A DNA stretch of 64,000 bases. Source: Clostridium beijerinckii (GTDB lineage: Bacteria; Bacillota; Clostridia; Clostridiales; Clostridiaceae). The translations under genes and the position numbers were made by a program. A model generated the notes under the pieces. The model was given only the letters and a program-made list of their open reading frames with translations, was not told the origin of the DNA and did no database searches. Below, piece by piece: positions 9,346 to 18,089 of the stretch. How positions within the stretch are numbered: the stretch's first letter is position 1; each line of letters opens with the position of its first letter. Where the stretch lies: assembly GCF_018223745.1 (NCBI RefSeq), contig NZ_CP073653.1, positions 3,744,001-3,808,000 on the forward strand, in the 5' to 3' direction.

Positions 9346-10677
9346 ATGTATAATGATGATTTTTTTTACTGTCCGTATTGTATGCAGAAAAATATTTGTC
9401 CATTTTTTGATGAACAAATGAAAAATTTCGGCGATAATGATCAAATGTCAAGATTTGATAGATACGAAGATTCTTATGAATTTCAAGATTCAAACTTATT
9501 GACTAAAGAAATTCACTCAGATTCTTATAGAGCTTCTGACCAAGAAGTTAATAGAATATTAAGATTAATGCGTAATCAAATGCCTCAACTTTTCTCACTA
9601 TTCCAAGGAGTTGGCGATAACTATTTTAGAACCGCTATTGCTTTCACTTTAGATAATGCTCAAACATATCCGGGAAATATAAATCAAAGTGTAAATAGAA
9701 TTTTTAATGACTTTAGAAGAAGAAATAATTCAATTTTTCTTTCTCTTCGTTCTCTAGGTGTTCCTAACAACGTTATTAATCTCACTTTTAGATCTATAAT
9801 TGAATTTACTCTTAGAAACATTAAACCTTCACCAGCTCCTGGTCCAAATCCTACTCCATCGCCTAGTAGTGGTTGGAGTAAATGGGAAGATCTTGGCGGA
9901 GTTTTAAAATATTCTCCTGGAGTTTCTTCTTGGTCTGCAAACAGGCTTGATGTATTTGTAACTGGATCTGATAATGCTCTTTACCACAAATGGTGGGACG
10001 GCTCTCGCTGGAATGATTTCGAAAACCTTGGTGGTGTCCTAACTTCTGGTCCAGCAGCTGTTTCTTGGGGAAATAATAGGATCGATGTATTTGGTAAAGG
10101 TTCAAATAACGCAATGTACCATAAGTGGTGGGATGGCTCTCGTTGGAGTGATTTTGAAAATCTCGGTGGAGTCTTAACATCTGCACCTGCTGCTTCTTCC
10201 TGGGCCGCAAATAGAATAGATACATTTGTCCGTGGAACAGATAATGCTCTTTATCACAAATGGTGGGATGGCTCTCGCTGGAGCGACTTTGAAAACCTTG
10301 GTGGCGTTCTAACTTCTGGCCCAGCAGCTGTTTCTTGGGGAAATAATAGAATTGATGTATTTGTTCGTGGTCAGGGAAATCGTCTATATCATAAATGGTG
10401 GGATGGTTCTCGTTGGAATGACTTTGAAGATCTTGGTGGAAATTTAGCATCTGCCCCTGCTGTATCTTCTCGAGCTTCTAATAGGCTAGAGGTATTTGCA
10501 CGAAATCAAAGTAACCAATTAATTACAAAGACATGGAACGGTTCGCGCTGGAGCGATTGGCAAACAATCGGTGGTTCCTTCACTTTAGATCCTGCGGCTG
10601 TTTCTTGGGGCTCTAACAGAACCGACGTATTTGCAAAAGGTCCACGAAATTCTTTATTGCATATTTGGAGAGATTAG
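9346..10677 (+). CDS. Lectin-like beta-propeller protein with six 45-residue repeats
   Basis: A 443-residue protein. Residues 1-160 form an N-terminal domain with a Cys-rich start (YCPYCMQKNICPFF), then a Pro-rich linker (PSPAPGPNPTPSPSS). From residue 177 there are six tandem repeats of 45 residues with the pattern W.DFENLGG.LTS.PA..SW..NRIDVF..G..N.LYHKWWDGSR; the last lacks three residues. This is the DUF346/PLL-type repeat of fucose-binding beta-propeller lectins, which usually have seven blades. No signal peptide or membrane helix is seen. The start has a GAGGAG site. Repeats 2-4 are nearly identical, also at DNA level, pointing to recent duplication. Glycan binding and a spore- or cell-surface place are inferences. 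Confidence 0.8.
   Translation: MYNDDFFYCPYCMQKNICPFFDEQMKNFGDNDQMSRFDRYEDSYEFQDSNLLTKEIHSDSYRASDQEVNRILRLMRNQMPQLFSLFQGVGDNYFRTAIAFTLDNAQTYPGNINQSVNRIFNDFRRRNNSIFLSLRSLGVPNNVINLTFRSIIEFTLRNIKPSPAPGPNPTPSPSSGWSKWEDLGGVLKYSPGVSSWSANRLDVFVTGSDNALYHKWWDGSRWNDFENLGGVLTSGPAAVSWGNNRIDVFGKGSNNAMYHKWWDGSRWSDFENLGGVLTSAPAASSWAANRIDTFVRGTDNALYHKWWDGSRWSDFENLGGVLTSGPAAVSWGNNRIDVFVRGQGNRLYHKWWDGSRWNDFEDLGGNLASAPAVSSRASNRLEVFARNQSNQLITKTWNGSRWSDWQTIGGSFTLDPAAVSWGSNRTDVFAKGPRNSLLHIWRD
9874..10674 (+). repeat. Six tandem 135-bp coding repeats
   Basis: Repeat units start at about 9874, 10009, 10144, 10279, 10414 and 10549, each encoding W(S/N)D(F/W)..LGG to W(W)DGSR. Units 2, 3 and 4 share long identical stretches; unit 5 and the shorter unit 6 are more diverged. 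Confidence 0.85.
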
Positions 10678-10715
10678 CTAGTATAAATTATTGAATTATA
10701 ATTTTCTAAAAGAAC

Positions 10716-10755
10716 AAAAAATGCTTAGTTTTTTCTGTACTAAGCATTTTTTATT
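10716..10755 (+). terminator. Terminator after the lectin-like gene
   Basis: AAAAATGCTTAG and CTAAGCATTTTT form a 12-bp stem (10716-10751) with an 11-base loop, ending in a T run. It can also work for the opposite strand. Confidence 0.85.
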
Positions 10756-10932
10756 GCTATAAACTTTACAAGTTAAGCAATGTATATAGATTTTTTATAA
10801 ACTCATAAATTCACAACTAACTTTCTGCATCTGTGTATTGTTCTTCCGCTTAATGAAAATCTATGGAAATAAGGTTGTATTAATAATAAATAAAAACAAC
10901 CAATTATATTCTTATTAAAATCAACAATACAT

Positions 10933-12720
10933 TCAATTAACCGGTTTTATTAAATAGCAACTTCCAAGAATACATTTAACTTCTTTTTTTATTGCAGCTA
11001 CAGCTACCCCTACTTCTTCTGAATTTGAATAATCATTAAGTTCACCATAAATTCCTGCAATTGAAAGCGAAGTAAGTGGAAATATACCATTTTTTCCATA
11101 TCTATCTGTGGCCGTAACATATCTATTACTTCTGTCTTTTTCATTAAAAAAATTTAAAATCCCATCATTAAACTTCTTTATAATTTTTTCACACACTTCT
11201 TCACATTCTTCAATTGGATTTTCTAAAATACTTACAAAATCATCTCCTCCTATATGTCCAATAAATCCATTATAAGGGAAAAGTGATTTTATTTCAGCTT
11301 GTATTAATTGAGCTGTATATTTAAGAATCCTATCCCCATTTTCAAATCCGTACGTGTCATTATAAATTTTAAAATTATCTAGATCTAGATAAAGAATACA
11401 ACATTTACGTTTTGTTTTAATTATATTCATTATATTATTTTGTATAGCGGTATTACCTGGTAGCTCAGTAAGGGGATTAAGTTGTCTCGCGTAGTTACAT
11501 TCTAGCATTGTAGTATAATTTAACAAAGATCTTATTGTAACCATTCCACAGTATTTATTATTGTTAGTCACGATAATATAATCATATATATTTTGTGTTT
11601 TCCTAGACATTGCTAACCTTGAAACTTCTGTTACTGGTGTGTTGTAATCTACAACTAAAGGATTTGTATCCATAACTAAAGAAACAGGACGTTTTGTAAA
11701 AATTGCAACACCATATTTTGTAGCAAGCGCTGAGTCTAACGTATGTTTCATAATAAGACCTAATGGTACATCATTATTTACTATACAGGCTCCAGTAATA
11801 TCGTTAGAATCAAAATATTCTTTAATATCACCACAATAAGTTTGAGGCCCAAATGGACTATCATGTCTAACAATTTCGCCTATACTGCTTGACTGATAGT
11901 TATAATACACATTATCCTTAAATTTATTACACCTTACAATTAAATCCTTAATATGATTAGGGATATCTAAAAAAGTTCCTGCTGGACGACTTAGTAAGAA
12001 ACCTTGTCCTGCATAGACGCCTAAGTTTACTAATGTTCTCAATTCTTCTTCTGTTTCTATTCCTTCAGCAATAAGTTTCATATTTGTTGCTTCTGATAGC
12101 TTAACAAAGCATTCTACTAATGATTGTTTAAATGAATCTTCATTTATATCTCTAATTAGATCCATGTCAATTTTTACATAATGTGGCTTTGTTTCATTAA
12201 GCATCTTAAGCCCAGAATATCCTGAACCAGTATCGTCAATTGCAATTTTATATCCTTGATCTACATAATTGCTGAGAGCCTGTTTAAAACCTCTGTAATC
12301 TTCTATACACGTCTTTTCGGTAATCTCAAATATTATACAATCAGGTGACATATTATGTTCTGCAAGAAATTCCTTAGTAAACCCTTTCTTAAATTTTTCG
12401 TCTTTAAAAATATGAGGATCCACATTTATAAAAAGATATTTATTTTTTTCAATATTGGTAGCTCTTTTAATGGCTTTTATTCTACATAATTGTTCTAACT
12501 CCCATGTTTTATTATAAACCTGAGCAGCGTTAAATAACTTATCCGGATTTTGCAATGGTGAGTCTATCGGCCCTCTGCTTAACGCCTCATACCCTATGAT
12601 TTCCCCATCTAAAAGTGAAACAATGGGTTGATAAACTGTAGTTATATTTTTACTATTTAATATATTTTCCAACTCCTCTGCCTCATTATATTTTAAATTA
12701 TCAACTAATGAATTTAACAT
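10933..12720 (-). CDS. c-di-GMP enzyme: EAL phosphodiesterase, CBS-like middle, GGDEF domain
   Basis: A 595-residue cytosolic protein. The N-terminal EAL domain (about 25-255) keeps EAL (45-47), the Asn of INVD (99), the Glu of FEITE, the IDDTGSGYSGL loop, KIDMD and AEGIETEEEL, so hydrolysis of c-di-GMP is likely. Residues about 275-405 look like a CBS pair. The C-terminal GGDEF domain (about 410-580) has GGDDF at 491-495 in place of GGDEF/GGEEF and no RxxD inhibitory site, so cyclase activity is uncertain; it may serve as a GTP-sensing domain. No membrane segment. A single-gene unit. Confidence 0.9.
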   Translation of the reverse strand: MLNSLVDNLKYNEAEELENILNSKNITTVYQPIVSLLDGEIIGYEALSRGPIDSPLQNPDKLFNAAQVYNKTWELEQLCRIKAIKRATNIEKNKYLFINVDPHIFKDEKFKKGFTKEFLAEHNMSPDCIIFEITEKTCIEDYRGFKQALSNYVDQGYKIAIDDTGSGYSGLKMLNETKPHYVKIDMDLIRDINEDSFKQSLVECFVKLSEATNMKLIAEGIETEEELRTLVNLGVYAGQGFLLSRPAGTFLDIPNHIKDLIVRCNKFKDNVYYNYQSSSIGEIVRHDSPFGPQTYCGDIKEYFDSNDITGACIVNNDVPLGLIMKHTLDSALATKYGVAIFTKRPVSLVMDTNPLVVDYNTPVTEVSRLAMSRKTQNIYDYIIVTNNNKYCGMVTIRSLLNYTTMLECNYARQLNPLTELPGNTAIQNNIMNIIKTKRKCCILYLDLDNFKIYNDTYGFENGDRILKYTAQLIQAEIKSLFPYNGFIGHIGGDDFVSILENPIEECEEVCEKIIKKFNDGILNFFNEKDRSNRYVTATDRYGKNGIFPLTSLSIAGIYGELNDYSNSEEVGVAVAAIKKEVKCILGSCYLIKPVN

Positions 12721-12947
12721 ATTATAATCTCCCCATATTTCTTCTTATTAGCTATTATAGTAGCTCTTGTAAATATAGTTGAAATATAACATAATCTTAT
12801 TAAAAGTATTTATAATTTTTGTTAAGTTAATGTAAAAACGTTTATCTAGTCAAAACCAAATTTATTACATAAATTGGAATTAACATATTTTGCTTCCATA
12901 AACTTATGATATAATTATTGTAAAGACAATTCTAAGGAGGCATCTTC

Positions 12948-13670
12948 ATGACAAAGGTTAATAAATTACCTACAACAAAACTGTGGAATCCGAAATCATT
13001 TATTATATTTTCCGTGTTTTTCTCATTTCTACCAGCTGGGATCATGTGTGCTTTGAATTATGGTCGATCTGGAAGTCAAAAAAAGAAGTGGATATTTCTT
13101 TTAACAAGCATCTTAGTGTTTATAGCACTTATAGCACTGTTGCCTATATTATCAATTAATACTTCTATCATATTTTTCAGTATTAATATAGCTTTAGGAA
13201 TAATTCTTATGTTCGCACAGTTAAAGCTGTATAATGACCATATTCAAAATGGAGGGAAAAGTGCTTCGTATTTATTTCCTATAATCATAGGGCTTTTGAT
13301 TTTTTCATTGTCTGCTGCTTCAATTCTATATTCAATTTACGTACCAAAAAATGCTCTTGATTATGGCGAAAATCACTTATTTTATACTAATAAGATAACA
13401 GAATCTCAAGCGAAAAAACTTGGAGATTACTTAAATTCAGAAGGCTACTTTACTCCTAGTTCAAAAGTAGATGTTAAAATTGATAAGCAAGATACACTCT
13501 ATATTTTATCTCTCGTTGTAGAAGGTGACTATAAAAGTGATACAAGCTATGTAGAACCTATGAAAGCAATATCAAAAGAGATTTCTAAAAATGTTTTTGA
13601 AAACAATAAGGTTAGAATAGATTTATGCAATGATAGATTCAAAGTTCTTAATTCCATCAATGTAGACTAA
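12948..13670 (+). CDS. Membrane protein of unknown function
   Basis: 240 residues with an AAGGAGG site eight bases before the ATG. Four hydrophobic segments lie at about residues 20-38, 49-67, 72-90 and 108-130, followed by a soluble C-terminal part of about 110 residues (YVPKNALDYGENHLF onward). I do not recognise a family. It is divergent from the EAL/GGDEF gene; nothing in the context points to a job. Confidence 0.7.
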   Translation: MTKVNKLPTTKLWNPKSFIIFSVFFSFLPAGIMCALNYGRSGSQKKKWIFLLTSILVFIALIALLPILSINTSIIFFSINIALGIILMFAQLKLYNDHIQNGGKSASYLFPIIIGLLIFSLSAASILYSIYVPKNALDYGENHLFYTNKITESQAKKLGDYLNSEGYFTPSSKVDVKIDKQDTLYILSLVVEGDYKSDTSYVEPMKAISKEISKNVFENNKVRIDLCNDRFKVLNSINVD

Positions 13671-13724
13671 ACTTTTCAGTAATCTATCTTTAAATTTTAT
13701 TATGTTTTTATTCTAAATTTCAGC

Positions 13725-13760
13725 AAAAAGAAGACTAGCGTTTATTTGCTAGTCTTCATT
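13725..13760. terminator. Terminator between convergent genes
   Basis: GAAGACTAGC (13730-13739) pairs with GCTAGTCTTC (13748-13757), loop of eight. The T run is better on the minus strand (TTTTT after the stem), so it mainly serves the methyltransferase gene. Confidence 0.75.
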
Positions 13761-13839
13761 CGTATTTATATGATTAAATGAGATTATTGTATGATATTTC
13801 ATTTCTTCTTGAATACACAAAATAACTCTCCTCTTTCTC

Positions 13840-14400
13840 CTAAGAATTTATACATTTCAAAACATAGGCTGGCGGTAAATTAAAGATAACTCTTTCTATA
13901 TTTATCTTTTTAAAATACCCAGTAATAAATTCTTTTTTCAAAAGAGTATATTGAAATGTTATAAATAATCCATTTCTTTTTAATATATTTCTAGTTTGTC
14001 TTAAAATTTTATTTGAAACAGCTTTAGGAAGACTAGCAAAAGGCAACCCTGATACAACATAGTCTACTTTGCTAAGATTATATTTTGCTAAATGTTTATC
14101 AACATTTTCAGCAGAATCATTTATTATTATAATATCATCTTCTCCTTTATATTTCTCTTCTAATTGTCTACAAAATTCTTCATTATATTCAAATAACATT
14201 AATAATGTCTCTTTCTTTTTTCTTTTTACGAGCTTGTCCGTAAAAACTCCTGTCCCTGGTCCGTACTCAATTATAACCTCAGAATTTTTAAAATCTATGT
14301 CTCCTACCATTTTCTCTGCAAGTTTCTCTGAACTAGGTGCTACAGCCCCTATAGTTCTAGGTGATTTAAAATATTCAATTAAAAATTTTACTAGCTTCAT
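13840..14400 (-). CDS. PmtA-like SAM-dependent methyltransferase
   Basis: 186 residues, class I methyltransferase fold. It opens with FLIEYFKSPRTIGAVAPSS, typical of COG3963 phospholipid N-methyltransferase-like proteins (relatives of KsgA/Erm). Motif I is VIIEYGPGTGVFT; motif IV is DYVVSGLPFASLP. Possible substrates are phosphatidylethanolamine headgroups, but many homologues are uncharacterised and clostridia are not known for phosphatidylcholine, so the substrate is open. A single gene. Confidence 0.75.
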   Translation of the reverse strand: MKLVKFLIEYFKSPRTIGAVAPSSEKLAEKMVGDIDFKNSEVIIEYGPGTGVFTDKLVKRKKKETLLMLFEYNEEFCRQLEEKYKGEDDIIIINDSAENVDKHLAKYNLSKVDYVVSGLPFASLPKAVSNKILRQTRNILKRNGLFITFQYTLLKKEFITGYFKKINIERVIFNLPPAYVLKCINS

Positions 14401-14597
14401 ATTAAAAGCCTCCTTGAATTCTTCTCTTTTAGTTAAATTATAGAATTAGTATAAATCTTAAATATTAAAATCTATTTAGTAAAATCTTAAGAATCTTTAA
14501 ATTTTGTTTTAAATATAAAGAAAGAAGGTATACACTTTAACCCTCTTTTAGACTTTATTTTATATATAATGTGCTTTAATATTGATTTTTGTTCTTT

Positions 14598-15341
14598 TTA
14601 ATTTAAATTATTTCTTACTGTATTAATCATTTTCTCCTTATTTTCCTCTAGTTGAACTATCCTATTTACATTAGCCCCAGATGGATGTGGAAAGCCTTTT
14701 AATATTTGCTTTTCGTTTATAATTTTATTTTCACATAGCTTGTATAATACTTCTTCTACTGACCTGCCTAATGGTACTATAAGAATTTTATCTAAATTAT
14801 TTAATGCTTTTAATTCATAAATAAAATTCTCATAAATATATTTCATCAAAAATTCACTCCTAATAAGTTTTGGAGTGTGACCTGAATAGTTTTTTCCTTT
14901 TACAAAGACTGCATAAGGTATTAATGAAAATGTGTGCAATAAATGATCTTTTTCTTCAAACAATTGGCTGCAATTATCTATTTTTAGACTCTTATTAAGC
15001 TCTATTTTATCTAACATATCAATTAAATTTTTTCTGAGACTACCGCTGAATCTTCCTGCTTTCTTACATTTATACTGAATTTCTTTAATATTATCAGAGT
15101 TCTCTAACTCTCTTCTTGCAGTAGCAATAGCAGTACTCATTTGCTGGAAGCCTGGAGTTATACCAACAATAAATACCCTTGCGTCTAAATTTATATATTC
15201 ATTGTGAGGCGAATAATATATTTCAAGCTCTTCTTTCTTATCAATTAAAAAATCGTTTATCAATAGTTCACTCTTATTGTATTTCTCTTTTACTGGTAAT
15301 TTTTTAATTTTATCTTTATAATCATATAATGTTTTTTTCAT
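14598..15341 (-). CDS. Uracil-DNA glycosylase superfamily protein
   Basis: 247 residues. It has the two sequence landmarks of the UDG superfamily: an early VFIVGITPGFQQM segment (water-activating loop, GxTPG type) and a late GFPHPSGANVNR (HPSxxN minor-groove loop). The classical family-1 GQDPYH motif is absent. Base-excision repair is likely but the target base is unknown. Monocistronic, with its own start ATG preceded by a weak ribosome site. Confidence 0.7.
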   Translation of the reverse strand: MKKTLYDYKDKIKKLPVKEKYNKSELLINDFLIDKKEELEIYYSPHNEYINLDARVFIVGITPGFQQMSTAIATARRELENSDNIKEIQYKCKKAGRFSGSLRKNLIDMLDKIELNKSLKIDNCSQLFEEKDHLLHTFSLIPYAVFVKGKNYSGHTPKLIRSEFLMKYIYENFIYELKALNNLDKILIVPLGRSVEEVLYKLCENKIINEKQILKGFPHPSGANVNRIVQLEENKEKMINTVRNNLN

Positions 15342-15466
15342 AATCAGCCTCTAACTTCTACATTTATTTTGCTACTTTATATTATCTTCATAATTAAAAA
15401 ATATTATTAATATATCCTTCACTAATAATTATAAATTTAATGGAAATTTTTTTTAATAGAAGATAA

Positions 15467-15505
15467 AAAAGATAGCAGCTTCATAATAAGGCTACTATCT
15501 TTATA
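15467..15505 (-). terminator. Terminator of the metallo-hydrolase/ABC operon
   Basis: AAAGATAG...CTATCTTT stem with small internal mismatches, followed on the minus strand by TTTTTTATCTTC, just after the stop at 15512. Confidence 0.7.
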
Positions 15506-15511
15506 TTCTTC

Positions 15512-16210
15512 TTAACTATTAATTAATTTTGCAATCCTCTCATTTGAGCTTTTTGTAAATACTCCACCATGATAACAGATAACAGTTTCTATATCATACT
15601 TTGTAAGCTTCTTAAGAGATTCTATTGCTTGCTTCATATCAAATGTATATTCCGGATTAGGACCAATTAATTCATTATTTACAACATTCATTGCGTCTCC
15701 AGTTACCAATGCCTTATACTTTCTTAGATAGAGACAAATATGTCCCGGAGTATGTCCTGGAGTATAAATTACCTCTATCCCTCCACAATAAGGAATATTC
15801 TCTTCATCTTTAACAACTCTATTAACTTTTGTTTTAAGCTGCTTTATGGTTTCCTTCATAGAATCTGGCATTGAACTCAAACGCTCAGGAGTAATTTTTA
15901 TACCAATTTTATCTCCCTCAATATAAGGCCTTTCTCCACTATGTGCTAACACTTCTATTTCACTTTTAGAATTCTTAACAATACTTGACAAGCTACCAAT
16001 ATGATCCAAATCGTGATGAGTAATAATTATTTTATTAATCTTGTCAAAGGATACACCTGCCTTTTCCACTTCTTCACGAATATTTTCTATTTGTCCAGGT
16101 AATCCCGTATCTATTAAAATCACATTTTTATCATCCCAAATTAGTGTAGCATTCATTCTTCTTTCTTTGCTTCCTAATTCAAGTATATCTAATCCTTCTG
16201 CAATTTTCAT
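15512..16210 (-). CDS. Metallo-beta-lactamase-fold hydrolase
   Basis: 232 residues, complete MBL fold. Metal-binding landmarks: IITHHDLDHIG (HHDLDH, in which the second His of the usual HxHxDH is Asp), YTPGHTPGHI, VTGDAM and CYHGGVF. Family members hydrolyse thioesters, lactones or similar; the sequence does not tell which. It starts 22 bases after the ABC exporter genes, after an AGGAGG site, and is probably part of the same operon, so a detoxifying role beside the pump is plausible but inferred. Confidence 0.85.
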   Translation of the reverse strand: MKIAEGLDILELGSKERRMNATLIWDDKNVILIDTGLPGQIENIREEVEKAGVSFDKINKIIITHHDLDHIGSLSSIVKNSKSEIEVLAHSGERPYIEGDKIGIKITPERLSSMPDSMKETIKQLKTKVNRVVKDEENIPYCGGIEVIYTPGHTPGHICLYLRKYKALVTGDAMNVVNNELIGPNPEYTFDMKQAIESLKKLTKYDIETVICYHGGVFTKSSNERIAKLINS

Positions 16211-16232
16211 TTTTCTTCCTCCTAATTAAAAT

Positions 16233-18083
16233 TTACTCCTCAATTAATTTTCCCATTTGACTAATAACCATTTTGTAATACTCACCTTTTTCATTCATAA
16301 GACTTTTGTGGTTTCCACTTTCTAATATTTTTCCACCACCAATTACCATAATGCGATCTGCATCTCTAATAGTCGACAATCTGTGTGCTATTAAAAAGCT
16401 AGTACGGTTTTTCATTAATCTTAATAATGCATGTTGAATATCTTTTTCGGTCTTTGTATCTACACTACTAGTTGCTTCGTCCAAAATTAAAATCGGGCTA
16501 TCACATAGAACTGCTCTAGCAATAGACATTAACTGCCTCTGCCCTTGACTTAAGTTATCTGTAGCTCCAGAAACCATTGTTTGATAACCTTTAGGAAGCT
16601 TATCAATAAATTCATGAGCATGAGCTATTTTAGCAGCATTTACAACCTGTTCATCTGTTGCATCTTTTTTGGAATAACGGATATTATCCATAATCGTTCC
16701 CGTAAAAAGACAAGTATCTTGAAGCACAACCGAGAAGCATTTCCTAAGACTATTTCTTTTTATATTGGTAATCGGCTCATCATCAATAAATATATTTCCG
16801 CTGTCTGCATCATAAAATCTAGTAAGAAGATTCACAATAGTAGTTTTTCCTGCTCCAGTCTCTCCTACTAGCGCAACTGTTTCTCCAGCTTTAACTTTAA
16901 AACTCACATTCTTTAATATAGGTATAGACTTATCGTATGAAAAACATACATTTTCAAAGGTTACATTCCCATTTGGTTGTTTTATCTCAATTGCATCTTT
17001 AAGATCTGCACTTTCTTCTTCATTATCTAAAATTTCAAAAACACGTTCTGCTCCTGCAAGTGCTGATTGAATTGTATTAAACATACCTGCTACAGAATTT
17101 AATGGCTGTGAAAATTGTTTTGAATAGCTTAAAAAACTAACTACAGTTCCAACAGCTACACCATATCCTATGGATAGCATACCACCAACAATAGCAACAA
17201 CTGCAAAAATAAAGTTATTAATAACATTCATAAGAGGCATCATATATCCAGACCATATTTGCGCTCTATTACTGCTTTCATATAGATTTTCATTTATCTC
17301 TGCAAATTGCTTTAAAACATCCTCCTGCTTATTAAAAGCCTTTACCATCTTTAGTCCTAATATGTTTTCCTCAATCACTCCATTAAGTGAGCCTAAATTT
17401 CTTTGCTGAGCTAAGAAATATTTGCGGCTATGCGTTGCAATTACACGTGTTAAAAGTATAACTAGAGGTATACATAATAAAACAACTAGTGTAAGGGGAA
17501 CATTTAACACTATCATAACCATAAAAGATCCAACTAAAGTTAAAATACTTGATATTAACTGTGTAGTTGTTTGTGCAATTGTAGAGCTAATATTGTCTAC
17601 ATCATTTGTGATTCTACTTATTGTATCTCCATGGGAACGTGTATCATAAAATTTCAAAGGAAGCCTCTGCATCTTTTCAAAAAACTCTGCACGTATTACA
17701 AAAACAAGTTTTTGTGAAACTTTAAGCATAATAACACCATTGATCCATGAAATAAGACAATTAACTCCATACAAAACTGCAATTATAGTTAAAAATAATA
17801 TAAGAGTCGATTTATCTACAGTTCTTGTTGCTATTCTAAATGTATCAAAAGTCTTTCCTACAAAATAAGGAATCCCAACAGAAATTGCTGATGAAAAAGC
17901 TGTAAAAATCATAGCTAGAAAGATCGTCTTAGCAAAACGCATGTATATTTTAATAATACGCACTAATGTGCCTCTAGCATTTTTAGCTTTTTGTGTAGGT
18001 GCAAAGCGATTTCCGCCTCCACCCACACGTCTCCCACTAATAGAAGGTACTTTTACTTCAGTTTTAGGAAATTGTTGTGTCAT
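16233..18083 (-). CDS. Second heterodimeric ABC exporter, canonical subunit
   Basis: A 616-residue half-transporter. N-terminal basic, Gly/Arg-rich cytosolic stretch (SGRRVGGGGNRF), six-helix membrane domain, then the ATPase: Walker A GETGAGKTT, signature LSQGQRQLM, Walker B LILDEATSS with catalytic Glu, switch His in LIAHRLSTI. It follows the degenerate partner after six bases. Same architecture and gene order as the pair at 4555-8212, so the two operons are paralogous. Substrate unknown. Confidence 0.93.
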   Translation of the reverse strand: MTQQFPKTEVKVPSISGRRVGGGGNRFAPTQKAKNARGTLVRIIKIYMRFAKTIFLAMIFTAFSSAISVGIPYFVGKTFDTFRIATRTVDKSTLILFLTIIAVLYGVNCLISWINGVIMLKVSQKLVFVIRAEFFEKMQRLPLKFYDTRSHGDTISRITNDVDNISSTIAQTTTQLISSILTLVGSFMVMIVLNVPLTLVVLLCIPLVILLTRVIATHSRKYFLAQQRNLGSLNGVIEENILGLKMVKAFNKQEDVLKQFAEINENLYESSNRAQIWSGYMMPLMNVINNFIFAVVAIVGGMLSIGYGVAVGTVVSFLSYSKQFSQPLNSVAGMFNTIQSALAGAERVFEILDNEEESADLKDAIEIKQPNGNVTFENVCFSYDKSIPILKNVSFKVKAGETVALVGETGAGKTTIVNLLTRFYDADSGNIFIDDEPITNIKRNSLRKCFSVVLQDTCLFTGTIMDNIRYSKKDATDEQVVNAAKIAHAHEFIDKLPKGYQTMVSGATDNLSQGQRQLMSIARAVLCDSPILILDEATSSVDTKTEKDIQHALLRLMKNRTSFLIAHRLSTIRDADRIMVIGGGKILESGNHKSLMNEKGEYYKMVISQMGKLIEE

Positions 18084-18089
18084 AATATC

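Noticed and set aside
9863..10450. Long open frame opposite the lectin-like gene
   Set aside because: It mirrors the 135-bp coding repeats on the other strand; it is a shadow caused by the repeated composition.
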